Shown here piece after piece: positions 44,762 through 53,158 of a stretch of 64,000 bases of DNA. The stretch comes from Ruficoccus sp. ZRK36 (GTDB lineage Bacteria; Verrucomicrobiota; Verrucomicrobiia; Opitutales; Cerasicoccaceae), in assembly GCF_019603315.1 (NCBI RefSeq), contig NZ_CP080649.1, positions 1,565,501 to 1,629,500 of the forward strand, given 5' to 3'. The notes under the pieces were generated by a model that was given only the letters and a program-made list of their open reading frames with translations, was not told the DNA's origin and did not search any database. Numbering within the stretch: the first letter of the stretch is position 1; the number at the start of each line of letters is the position of its first letter. Position numbers and translations under genes: made by a program.

Positions 44762-46729
44762 ATGAAAAATAAGTTCATCTTGTACTACCCCCTTCTGATG
44801 CTGGCTTCTGCATCCATCCTGCAGGCGTTAGATGCCCCCGCCATCCCAACCATCGAGCAAGAACTGGTCGTGGTGGGTGAGCCGGTCCATGTTGCTATCG
44901 AGCCCGTTTATGATGGAAACGCATGGGCGTTTACGGCCCGGTGGGACGATAACCACAAGATCAATCTGATGATGCGGGACGCGATGGCCGACATCGGGAT
45001 GAAGGGGACCTTCTACCTCAATCGTTCCGCAGGGCAGTACGGCGCCGGTCAGGAGTATGCCCTGGCTCTGATCGAGCGGGGGAGCAGTATTGGTGGCCAT
45101 ACGACTTGGCATTACTCGCTGCCGACGCTCAACCCCAACACGCTTTTTCGCGAAATCCTTCTGAACCGCATCGAGCGTGAAGCCGAAGTTGATACACCGA
45201 TAACCTCCTTTGCCTTTCCCTTTGGTCGCTACTCCGACCGTGACGAGGCAGACGCCATGGAGCGCGTTACCGATGCCTGGCTCAGAAACGGGTACCATCA
45301 TAATGTCTATCATGGCTTCGTCTATAACAACCCGCATATGCCAGATGGCTATGCCTCCTCCGTCCATCAGGTCAAACCGGGTGACTTCACTATCGATGCG
45401 GAGAGCTTTGAAGCGCAGATCAACAGAATCCTTGCGAACCCCCAACAGTACCAGAAGGACGATCCTGCGATCAGCCTGGGTGTGCACGCCCGACAGTCTC
45501 CCGAGGAAATGGATAAATTCAAAGCCCTGATATCGGGTTACTCAAGCCGGGACGATTTCTGGAAGTGTAACGAAACCGAGCTGGCCGCTTACCGGTTACA
45601 GGCCAAACATACCCAGATCCTCCCGGATCTGGACACTCCCAATGACTGGCACATGGTCCGTCCGCGTGCAGCCTATGCCGGGGCTGATGTCCCCCTCACC
45701 CTCCGCCTGCGTGGACCTGAGCCAGTGCGGGTCATGCTTGACGGGCAGGAACTTGAATGTCGCCCAGATGGCGACAGTTGGTTGGTTAATCTGCCCTATG
45801 GCACCGAACAGGGCGCCCCCGATAAGATTAGCTGGCTGCAAAACGGCCCCGGTGAACACCGCCCAACACCTGACAATGAATTTCCGGGTCTGGATTTCCG
45901 TCTGGAGCCGACCCGGGATGAGGGGTGGTCGCTGACGCTAACCAACGACAGTGATGTCACCGTACGCGACATACAGGTTATTATGCGACTACCCTTATAC
46001 TATGCCGATGGGGTTCGCATGTCGAAGGTCGGCGAGTTGCCCCCGGGGGATTCAGTCAAGCTGCACTTCGAGCGGGGGCCGGTGGTAAGTGATCCGAGCT
46101 ATCAGGATGGGGCAGTGTTTGCCGCCGCCGAAATCGATTTTAACCATGATGGTGTGCCCGGTCGCATTTACGCCTCATATATCGGGGAGGCCGCCGTTCG
46201 TCTGGTTGAGGATGTGCGCGATGCGGCTGTGGTTGTCGGACCCTTGCCACCAGATTTTTCCGTCAAAGAACTGTTGGCATATTCGCGGCCTGGAGCACCG
46301 TTTTCGCCGGTTATGGATTCTCCGCTCGGGCAGTGGCGAACGGTCAGCGACGAGGTCCGTGCCGAGTTTGCCGCCAATCGCTTCGTCGTTTATAACCGGG
46401 AACGGGCCTGGCGAAAGGCCGCTGAGGCCTACGAACGCAAGCCCGCTCTGGTCGGTGTCATCTGTGATGTTTCACTGGACCAAAGCGGCCCTTTGAAAAT
46501 TATTGCCGGTCTGAAGCTGACGAGTGTTGGGGTCGATGGTGTCGAGGTCTCGCTCAAAGACGGTGTGACCTCAAGTGTGAGCGCAGGTACACACCGTATA
46601 CTGCTAGTCTTTGAGAAAAACGTCCAAGGCGCCTACTACAAGGAAATGCCGACTTATCTGAATGTGTCCATTAACGGACAACCCATTCACTTCCTGCCCG
46701 CAGCGCCCTTGTCGCTGGCAGTGGAGTAG
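44762..46729 (+). CDS. Exported polysaccharide deacetylase (NodB homology) with C-terminal beta domains
   Basis: A 655-residue exported protein. The signal peptide (MKNKFILYYPLLMLASASILQALD) is followed by a NodB-type domain: metal pair D62-D63 in ARWDDNHK, the HxxxH motif H113 to H117 in GGHTTWH, and FAFPFGRYSD near residue 151. The later part (about residues 300-655) consists of beta-rich domains with no clear enzyme motifs (VPLTLRLRGPEPVRVML, GVSLKDGV-like strands) and may bind polysaccharide. NodB enzymes remove N- or O-acetyl groups, so this could expose amino sugars for the nearby GH3 and sulfatases. It converges on the GH3 gene, with 96 bases between stops. Confidence 0.88.
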   Translation: MKNKFILYYPLLMLASASILQALDAPAIPTIEQELVVVGEPVHVAIEPVYDGNAWAFTARWDDNHKINLMMRDAMADIGMKGTFYLNRSAGQYGAGQEYALALIERGSSIGGHTTWHYSLPTLNPNTLFREILLNRIEREAEVDTPITSFAFPFGRYSDRDEADAMERVTDAWLRNGYHHNVYHGFVYNNPHMPDGYASSVHQVKPGDFTIDAESFEAQINRILANPQQYQKDDPAISLGVHARQSPEEMDKFKALISGYSSRDDFWKCNETELAAYRLQAKHTQILPDLDTPNDWHMVRPRAAYAGADVPLTLRLRGPEPVRVMLDGQELECRPDGDSWLVNLPYGTEQGAPDKISWLQNGPGEHRPTPDNEFPGLDFRLEPTRDEGWSLTLTNDSDVTVRDIQVIMRLPLYYADGVRMSKVGELPPGDSVKLHFERGPVVSDPSYQDGAVFAAAEIDFNHDGVPGRIYASYIGEAAVRLVEDVRDAAVVVGPLPPDFSVKELLAYSRPGAPFSPVMDSPLGQWRTVSDEVRAEFAANRFVVYNRERAWRKAAEAYERKPALVGVICDVSLDQSGPLKIIAGLKLTSVGVDGVEVSLKDGVTSSVSAGTHRILLVFEKNVQGAYYKEMPTYLNVSINGQPIHFLPAAPLSLAVE

Positions 46730-46825
46730 GTGTCGTGTGGGTTTCCGTCATGGAAACTCAATACAATCATAATAGACAGCAAGCGCCGCTTGCTTATCTG
46801 CGGGTGAATCAAAGAGCCAGCGAGT

Positions 46826-48529
46826 TTAGCGCAGCATAAGGTCGACCGGGCATGTCCCCATGAACGGAATTTTTCCCAGCAAGGCCTTGGCATAAGCCTC
46901 CACCATATTTGGTTGGCGAGAGTAGGCGCAGACATAGTTATCGATGATGCCTATTTCGCGGATGGCGTATGGGTTTCCGAAAGAAACGAAATACGCAGCT
47001 TGCCCATTCTTAATCGCTGGCCAGTTGATGCGCCCGTGGCAGTCTGCGCTGAGGCGGATAGTTCCCCCCTTGGCACGCGGGCAAGCCTGTGTCAGGTAAA
47101 TCACCGCCTCATAGGCGCTTGTGTCTCCCGGCACCACATCTGTCCCGTTGACACAGGTCACTTCATAACCGTCCGATTCCAACTCGCTCGCCAAGAGGTA
47201 GATCGGCTGTGTATTGTCACGGTCTTCCCCGACATTGAGGTCGAAGGGCTTGGGCTCGTCTGCGGGCAGATCAATCAGCAATATCTTCGATCCCGTCGGG
47301 GCTTTAAGCGGGTAGCGGTTTTTCCAGTCGCGGACGAGTGTGAGTGAACGCTCGGCGACTTCATGCGGTAGCTCGATTGCCGCAGGTTCATTCACAAATT
47401 GATCAAAGGCAGCTTCATCCGGCAGTGACGGTTTGTCACTCAACAGGCCGAGTTTTGCTTTCATTGAGAGGATGCGATCGACCGAGGCATTGATTTGGGT
47501 TTCGTCGAGACGACCGTCATTAAGGGCCTGCTCAATGACTTCGACAGTGCTGTCAACACTGCTGGAAATGAAAAGAAGCATATCTGCGCCTCCTTGCAGG
47601 GCTCCGATTACGAGGTCATCTTCATTGGTGTAGACAGAGTCGAGGCCGCCCATGCCAAAAGCATCGGTAATGATGACGCCCTCAAAACCCATCTGCTCGC
47701 GCAGTAGGTCGATCTGAATCGCTCGGTCCATCGTGGCTGGCAGGAGCAGTCCGGTCCTTGGGTCGCACTGTGATCGCCCCTCCAGTGCGATCCAGCCGGT
47801 CATGATGCTCATGACGCCAGCATCTATCGCAGCTCCAAAGGTACGACCATAGGTGGCTTGCCACTGATCGAAGGGCAGGGTGTTGTGCGTGACGATGATG
47901 TGCTGGTCCCGCGTATCGACGCCATCGCCGGGGAAGTGCTTGGCGGTGGCGGCCATGCCATTCTCCTGAAAGGCTCGAATGTACGTCTGCGAGAGACTGC
48001 AAATACGCTCAACATTGTCACCGTAGGCCCGATGGTTAACGATGGGGCTATCCCAGTTCATGCTGATGTCCACAACCGGCGCAAAGTTCCAGTGGCAGCC
48101 TAGCGCGCGCGCCTGTTGAGCGACGTTGACAGACGCGCGATAGAGGAGCTCCTCGGCTTCTTCGATCGGCTCGATTGCTCCAAAGTTCATCGGCCTCCCG
48201 CACTGCGGAGCTCGTGTCGCGCGACACCCGCATTCGTGGTCACCAGAGACGAGCATAGGAATCTTCTGTCGTTGCTGGGCCTCCCGTAGCAAGGGTCCTT
48301 GGTCACATACATCAGCAGTCCCGAGAAAGCCTCCGCCCCAGGGCATTTTTCCAACGCGTCCCAGGACGCCCTCAGTGGTTTCCGTGCGCCAGTGGGCCCA
48401 GAATATCGGGTGCAGTAGCTGGGCCAGTTTTTCCTGCGCAGTGAGGCTTGCCTTTGCGCGTTCAAGTTGGAGCGCTTCTAGTTCGGTGAGGGATAACGGA
48501 GATGTTTTGCTCATTAAGTTAGATAGCAT
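46826..48529 (-). CDS. Glycoside hydrolase family 3 protein (NagZ-like beta-N-acetylhexosaminidase)
   Basis: A 567-residue GH3 protein. The NagZ-type loop KHFPGDG (residues 197-203) with DQH at 208-210 supplies the His-Asp acid/base pair, although the usual D-S/T-H reads D-Q-H. The nucleophile is D289 in VIITDAFGMGG. RALGCHWNFAPVVDISMNWDSP and AVINHRAYG-like VNHRAYGD also match. A C-terminal alpha/beta domain (about residues 400-567) accompanies the barrel, as in two-domain bacterial members. There is no signal peptide, so it should cut imported amino-sugar oligosaccharides. The region DHECGCRATRAPQCGRP departs from the common DxEGGRV motif of NagZ and may shape specificity. ATG 48514 is an alternative start. 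Confidence 0.9.
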   Translation of the reverse strand: MLSNLMSKTSPLSLTELEALQLERAKASLTAQEKLAQLLHPIFWAHWRTETTEGVLGRVGKMPWGGGFLGTADVCDQGPLLREAQQRQKIPMLVSGDHECGCRATRAPQCGRPMNFGAIEPIEEAEELLYRASVNVAQQARALGCHWNFAPVVDISMNWDSPIVNHRAYGDNVERICSLSQTYIRAFQENGMAATAKHFPGDGVDTRDQHIIVTHNTLPFDQWQATYGRTFGAAIDAGVMSIMTGWIALEGRSQCDPRTGLLLPATMDRAIQIDLLREQMGFEGVIITDAFGMGGLDSVYTNEDDLVIGALQGGADMLLFISSSVDSTVEVIEQALNDGRLDETQINASVDRILSMKAKLGLLSDKPSLPDEAAFDQFVNEPAAIELPHEVAERSLTLVRDWKNRYPLKAPTGSKILLIDLPADEPKPFDLNVGEDRDNTQPIYLLASELESDGYEVTCVNGTDVVPGDTSAYEAVIYLTQACPRAKGGTIRLSADCHGRINWPAIKNGQAAYFVSFGNPYAIREIGIIDNYVCAYSRQPNMVEAYAKALLGKIPFMGTCPVDLMLR

Positions 48530-48790
48530 TGAGAGGTACGTTTCTTCAGGGCACTCCGGCTTCTGCTCTCAAGATAACCATAGATAGTAGGGAGCAGAAG
48601 CCAAAGGCCTGAGATTCTAGCTTGTGCGGCCAGAGCTTTCGGAATGTATAGACAGACGAAGTGTAGCGGGAGGCACAACAATCGCGCATCACACAAGAAT
48701 GACCAATGTGACAGGCGAATGTCGCATCCTGATGGCCTGGCTGCGGATATCTGGAACGCAATTACGCATCGGATGTTAACTGTGCTCGTG

Positions 48791-49657
48791 CTACTGAGCG
48801 AGGGCCTTGCGGCGACGCTGAACCAACGCAAAGAGTGTGGCACCGAGCCCAATCAGAAGCGCAGAAGAGGAAGACTCGGGGATCGAGTTGTCCACGGTGA
48901 TGTTGTCGAGGTAGATGGTTCCCGCGAAATCGTCAGCGGGCTCCGAGCTGGTGATGGAAGTAAAGTTGAGTAACTCAATCGCCGAACCGACGGATCCACC
49001 GGAGCCGCCGAGGTTATCGCCGATCAGGACGCCATCGAGATAGATATTCATCGTGTTGGAGTCGATGGTGTCACCTTCGTAGCCGACAGCATCGCTGCTA
49101 TTATTAAAGACGATGTTCAGGTTATGTGCAGTGTTCAGCGTATAGCTCGACAAGGAGGTCGATTGCCAGCTTCCGGCGCCTGTGGCTGAGTATATCGTTC
49201 CGTTTTGGATCCATAACCCAAAAGCGGTGCCTCCATTTCCCGAGTCCGGGCCTATGCGAAGGAGAAAGCCCTCACCATTAAACAGACTCTGCGACGAATC
49301 ATAAAAGTCGAAAGTGAGCGAGCCGGTTTCGGTCGCCGCAAACTTGGTCGTGGCAATCGAAATGGATTGGTTATTGGTCGTGCTCGTATCAGAGATGACC
49401 CCGTACTGGTTCGAGCTGGAGCTGAAGATGTCTGTGGCGTCGTCTTGAGCGGTAAAGGAGACATCGTTCTTGTTCGTGGAGTATAGCCAGTGGCTCTCGG
49501 GATCCACATTGAGCTGCTGGATGGCTGATCCTGCCGTGTAGCTTTCGAAGTCTTCGGAGTAAATGACAGTGGCCTGGCTAAGGCAGGGCAATGTCGCTAC
49601 CAGACTGATGCCGAGAAGGGCAGAACGTAGAGGGGTGGGGGTGTTTTGGGTCTTCAT
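48791..49657 (-). CDS. PEP-CTERM-like sorting-domain protein, LamG-like (paralogue B)
   Basis: A 288-residue secreted protein paralogous to the one at 38813. Shared features in order: signal peptide ending LPCLSQA, an EDFESYTAG start to the mature domain, a central LLRIGPDSGNGGTAFGLWI block, LNTAHNLNIVFNNS, NTMNIYLDGVLIGDNLGGSGG and the final IYLDNITVDNSIPE. The sorting signal reads IPESSSSALL rather than IPEPSSSG, followed by a hydrophobic helix and a basic tail (RRRKALAQ). The Pro-Glu-Ser variant should be tested for exosortase recognition. It lies between GH3 and dehydrogenase paralogue 3 on the same strand, with gaps of more than 60 bases on both sides. Confidence 0.82.
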   Translation of the reverse strand: MKTQNTPTPLRSALLGISLVATLPCLSQATVIYSEDFESYTAGSAIQQLNVDPESHWLYSTNKNDVSFTAQDDATDIFSSSSNQYGVISDTSTTNNQSISIATTKFAATETGSLTFDFYDSSQSLFNGEGFLLRIGPDSGNGGTAFGLWIQNGTIYSATGAGSWQSTSLSSYTLNTAHNLNIVFNNSSDAVGYEGDTIDSNTMNIYLDGVLIGDNLGGSGGSVGSAIELLNFTSITSSEPADDFAGTIYLDNITVDNSIPESSSSALLIGLGATLFALVQRRRKALAQ

Positions 49658-49723
49658 TGTATCTATGGTTTTTTAGGGTTACGGTTTGAGAATAATGAAA
49701 TCCGTTAACGGGCGTATTCGTGC

Positions 49724-50746
49724 TTAGCTGGACCGAAGGTAGCTCTGGATATCGACGATTCCCGATAGCGGCTGCTTATTTAAAAAGCATCGGATATTGT
49801 TTAAGGCGAATTCGCCGCAATGCTCGAAGATGTCGTGTGTCGGTCCTGCAATGTGCGGAGAGAGGATGACCTCCGGGATGTCCCACAGTCGGGAAGAGGG
49901 GTCGAGCGGCTCGATCGCATATACGTCGAGTCCGACGCGCAGTCGGCCCTGCTCGGCCATGTCGGCGAGCGCGTCTTCGTCCACCAGCGCTCCCCGTGCG
50001 ACGTTAATAAAGATAGCATCCTCAGGCAGTCGCTCCAACAGGCTGCGAGACACGCAGCCCTGGGTTTCATCGGTTAAGGCTTCGCACTCTATGAGGATGT
50101 CGTTGTTTTCGAAAAGTGCTTCCAGGCTGGCACACGGCTCGACGTCATACTCGCGCATCATGGATGCGGGGACGGGCTTTGAATAGGCGCTAAGCTTGAC
50201 GCCAAAAGGCTGAAGAAGGGAAACTAACTCTCTGGCAACCTGGCCGAACCCGTGAATACCTACGCTCCGGCCCTTTAATCGCTTGGTCTGGAGGCTGGTG
50301 ATGAAGTCGATGCGGGGCTGCTCCTTCAGATGGCGAATGTCTTTCCAGACTGGCATCCTGCGCGCACAGCCCAAGGCGAGCAGCACCGCGTGCTCGGCTA
50401 CGGAGGTGGAGATGAGGTTACCCCAGTTCGTAACAACAACGCCCCGCTTGAGCATGTCCACGCTGAGTAGGTTTTTGACCGAGCCAGACAGATTACAGAT
50501 GTAGCGAACGTTGAACCAATCTGCATCCGTAATCTCATCAACGAGCTGCGGGGTTGACCACGCCGTTACTATGATATCGGGCTGGTATGACTTTAGGAGA
50601 CTTTCCCAGTTGCCGCCTTCAAGCTCTTCGGGATTGGCTATGCGCCAATCGACTGCGACGCCCTCTGCAGTAGTCCCGTGTGGGAAAAAACGCTTACGGT
50701 CACGGGGGGGATAGGGCGACAAGGATTCGTGCCGGGGACGCACCAC
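49724..50746 (-). CDS. D-isomer-specific 2-hydroxyacid dehydrogenase (paralogue 3)
   Basis: A 340-residue NAD-dependent enzyme close in sequence to paralogue 1 at 29116 (shared NWG...S..VAE.A, GxSVGIHGFGQVAREL, PFGVKLSAY, LLERLPEDAIFINVARGALVDEDAL). The catalytic set is the Arg of NVARGALV, the Glu of VYAIEPLD and the His of SPHIAGPTHD. The N-terminus is uncertain: it is translated from GTG 50746 and looks extended and Arg-rich. It lies 174 bases downstream of the LacI-family gene on the same strand, so the two may be co-expressed or controlled together. The pairing of this enzyme type with a LacI regulator repeats the arrangement at 29116-31509. Confidence 0.86.
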   Translation of the reverse strand: MVRPRHESLSPYPPRDRKRFFPHGTTAEGVAVDWRIANPEELEGGNWESLLKSYQPDIIVTAWSTPQLVDEITDADWFNVRYICNLSGSVKNLLSVDMLKRGVVVTNWGNLISTSVAEHAVLLALGCARRMPVWKDIRHLKEQPRIDFITSLQTKRLKGRSVGIHGFGQVARELVSLLQPFGVKLSAYSKPVPASMMREYDVEPCASLEALFENNDILIECEALTDETQGCVSRSLLERLPEDAIFINVARGALVDEDALADMAEQGRLRVGLDVYAIEPLDPSSRLWDIPEVILSPHIAGPTHDIFEHCGEFALNNIRCFLNKQPLSGIVDIQSYLRSS

Positions 50747-50920
50747 GGGCGACTGTCTCTGTTGCCCGTTTGTTACTCTCTATATCCGGGTGCGATATTT
50801 CTGCCATGGATTGTTTTTAATCCCGACATGGCAGGAATGAGAAGAGCGCCTCTACTAGCACAGACTACTTTAACTGGGTCGTGTCGTATAGCTGCGCCCT
50901 AAGCCTTGAGTGTAAATGGG

Positions 50921-51982
50921 CTATGTCCGCTGCGATCTCGATTTTCCCTTTTTACTGCGCGATTTTACCGGTGGCAGTGTCGTGCCATCCTGCCAGATCC
51001 CTTCGATATGGATGCGCTGGACTTTGTCGGGGATGCCTTTCTCTCCCCGGATTACCATTCGGGTCAAATGATCCACAGCGACTTCGCCGATGTGGTAGGC
51101 ATCTTCCACGACTCCTGCTACCTCGCCGTCCAGGCGATGAAGAACCGGGCAGGCTACAGCAATATCTTTGGGCACCCGGAGCTTGGCCTGCTGAAAGAGC
51201 TCCATGGTGATCACACTGCCAATCACAATCGCCTCAGGTTTTTGTTCCTTGAGGCGCTCGATAAAGCCCTCGCGATCATTCCAGAGATTTGTGTGCACAA
51301 GTGGAGCCTCACCGATCTCGAACTGTGAAGTGAGATACCCGGCGAGGTAGTTATGATCAGCACGGGCATCATGGCTTTTATCAAAGGCGAAGGCGATCCG
51401 TCGATATCCCTTCTCATGCATTTTCTGCATGGTTTGCATCGTCGCCCGGTATTGGGTGGTGCATACCGTGTGTAGCTCCGGTTTCATCAGGGAATAGCCG
51501 AAGGTGACGAAAGAAAAATCATCCCAGACAAGTTCCAAAGCGGTGTAGGCCTGGGCCTGTGGACAGAGGAGAACACCGCGTATGTCGCGTGCTTTCAGGA
51601 TCGAAGCCAAGCGCTTGGGAGTGATTTCAGCCGGATCAATCTCCAATGACTCCAGGACAAAGCCATGCTCTTTGCAGCGCGAAGTTGCACCCGCATGATA
51701 TTGTGCAAAAATCCCTTCTCCCTTCCATTTGATTTCGGTATTCTTGAATACCAGCCAGGCAAGCGTACCCTGAAAGGAACGATCCTGGATCGAGCTGCGG
51801 TACATCGCCAGAGCCGACATCATGGGGTCGGGGGTGTAGCCCAGCTTCTCCGCGGCCTTCATGACCCGCTCACGCGTGGAGGCGGGGATGCTTGGATGAT
51901 TTCTGAACACCAGCGATACCGTGGCACGGTGCACGCCGGCCTCTGCTGCTACATCTCGCTGCGTGACACGTCGCTGCTTCAT
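50921..51982 (-). CDS. LacI-family transcriptional regulator
   Basis: The helix-turn-helix is MKQRRVTQRDVAAEAGVHRATVSLVFRN, followed by a hinge (GYTPDPMMSALAMYRSS) and the sugar-binding core (GTLAWLVFKNTE, ILKARDIRGVLLCP, GYRRIAFAFDKSHD). ATG 51982 gives 353 residues; an earlier ATG at 52000 adds six. A lysine/arginine tail (KSRSKKGKSRSQRT) ends it. It is divergent from a prepilin gene at 52071 across 88 bases and lies upstream of dehydrogenase paralogue 3. The hinge region matches the LacI protein at 30475. Confidence 0.92.
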   Translation of the reverse strand: MKQRRVTQRDVAAEAGVHRATVSLVFRNHPSIPASTRERVMKAAEKLGYTPDPMMSALAMYRSSIQDRSFQGTLAWLVFKNTEIKWKGEGIFAQYHAGATSRCKEHGFVLESLEIDPAEITPKRLASILKARDIRGVLLCPQAQAYTALELVWDDFSFVTFGYSLMKPELHTVCTTQYRATMQTMQKMHEKGYRRIAFAFDKSHDARADHNYLAGYLTSQFEIGEAPLVHTNLWNDREGFIERLKEQKPEAIVIGSVITMELFQQAKLRVPKDIAVACPVLHRLDGEVAGVVEDAYHIGEVAVDHLTRMVIRGEKGIPDKVQRIHIEGIWQDGTTLPPVKSRSKKGKSRSQRT

Positions 51983-52070
51983 GGTTACTCGTCTGTGCAA
52001 ATGATCGCTTGATTGATCCTTGCGTCAAGTGAAACAAACTAGGCGTCAGAAACTGCTCATACCCCTAGAT

Positions 52071-52715
52071 ATGTATACCTCACGCCGCGCTTTTAGTTTG
52101 ATCGAATTACTTTCTGTCATCGCCGTCATCGCGTTATTGGCCGGGATTATTATTCCGGTCATCGGCAGAGTCCGGCAGCACTCCCATAGTGTTGAGTGTT
52201 CGAATAACCTGCGTCAAGTTGCCATGGCCATTCATCTGTACGGGCAGGAAAATAACGGTGCCTTACCGGGTCCGTTACTTGGTGGGCAGATCGCTGATTA
52301 TAAAATGGGAACCGGACAGATATCCGGGTTTATCCGGGAGTACGGCGACTTCGAGGTGACGAATGAAACATCACCGAAGATCAAGGCCCTCATCTGCCCG
52401 GGTAGCGATGAGCTTATCGAGGGAGACAGTCCCCGCTACTATTCTACGCGCCAGACTTACGTCCAAACGCTGTCCAATGATCGTGCGATTCCTTTCGGAC
52501 GCCCCAACGGAGATCCAAGTAAAACCGTCCAGGCCGTGCGTATCATGAATATCCTCAAGCCTCAAAGCGAATGGATGATGCGCGATCTCGATGCCATCGG
52601 AGCTGCATCGTACGTGGGGAATGATAATGCCTGCCAGCAAATCGCTCATGGAGATTTTCGCAACGTGTCTTTCTTTGACGGGCACGTCGAGGCTGTGCCG
52701 GTCGACGAAAGGTGA
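52071..52715 (+). CDS. Prepilin-like protein with H-X9-DG motif
   Basis: A 214-residue protein with a type IV prepilin N-terminus, MYTSRRAFSLIELLSVIAVIALL, in which the leader is followed by Phe and Glu at +5. The C-terminus has the H-X9-DG motif (H in AHGDFRNVSFFDGHVE), as in prepilin-type processing-associated proteins common in Planctomycetes, Lentisphaerae and Verrucomicrobia. After PilD-like cleavage it would form a pseudopilus or surface fibre; its role is not known. ATG 52071 starts the leader. It is divergent from the LacI-family gene and precedes a decayed CBM6-like sequence and a sulfatase gene on the same strand. The same gene pairing is repeated at 60681-62510. Confidence 0.88.
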   Translation: MYTSRRAFSLIELLSVIAVIALLAGIIIPVIGRVRQHSHSVECSNNLRQVAMAIHLYGQENNGALPGPLLGGQIADYKMGTGQISGFIREYGDFEVTNETSPKIKALICPGSDELIEGDSPRYYSTRQTYVQTLSNDRAIPFGRPNGDPSKTVQAVRIMNILKPQSEWMMRDLDAIGAASYVGNDNACQQIAHGDFRNVSFFDGHVEAVPVDER

Positions 52716-52781
52716 GCGGACCGGATACATTTAAAATGGTAACATACTCGAATCCTTTCGTTCATATGACTCGTATTCTAT

Positions 52782-53093
52782 GTGCGGCCAGTCTCCGTAG
52801 AGAAAGCCGGTTTCTATCCCGTGAGCATCAGGTGCTGTATGTGCGATGGTAACAGTAGCTTTGATCTGCTTGCTGGTGGTGAAGCCCCCTCCACGCAATG
52901 CCTTGGTCTGCCATTAACGCCTGCCGGCGGCTGGTCGAACAAGTCTCACGATTGGAAGATTGTCACGCTTGCCGAGGACAAGGACCCGCTGTTGCGCATC
53001 CCTCTGCGCGCAGGGTCGCATACCCTTGAAATCAGCAGCCCCTCAGGCCCCTTTAATTTTGACTGGCTGGAACTACATGGCGCTAAGCCTTAG
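52782..53093 (+). pseudogene. Fragment of a CBM6/CBM35-like carbohydrate-binding domain
   Basis: The 103 codons from GTG 52782 read like the second half of a CBM6-type jelly roll: VEKAGFYPVSIRCC, a GNSSFDLLAGGE loop, LPLTPAGGWSNKSHDW, LRAGSHTLEISS and the ending FNFDWLEL. The first half of the domain (the usual IEAE strand) is missing; the frame is closed by a TGA at 52767 just before it. An overlapping ATG frame gives no better protein. It is therefore most likely the remnant of a larger sulfatase- or hydrolase-type protein, or a truncated stand-alone domain. It sits between a prepilin gene and a sulfatase gene. Confidence 0.6.
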
Positions 53094-53158
53094 TCGGTTG
53101 AGTAACAAATGCCCTATCACATCCCTGCAACAGGCGCCAGCTCGGTGGCCGCTTCACT

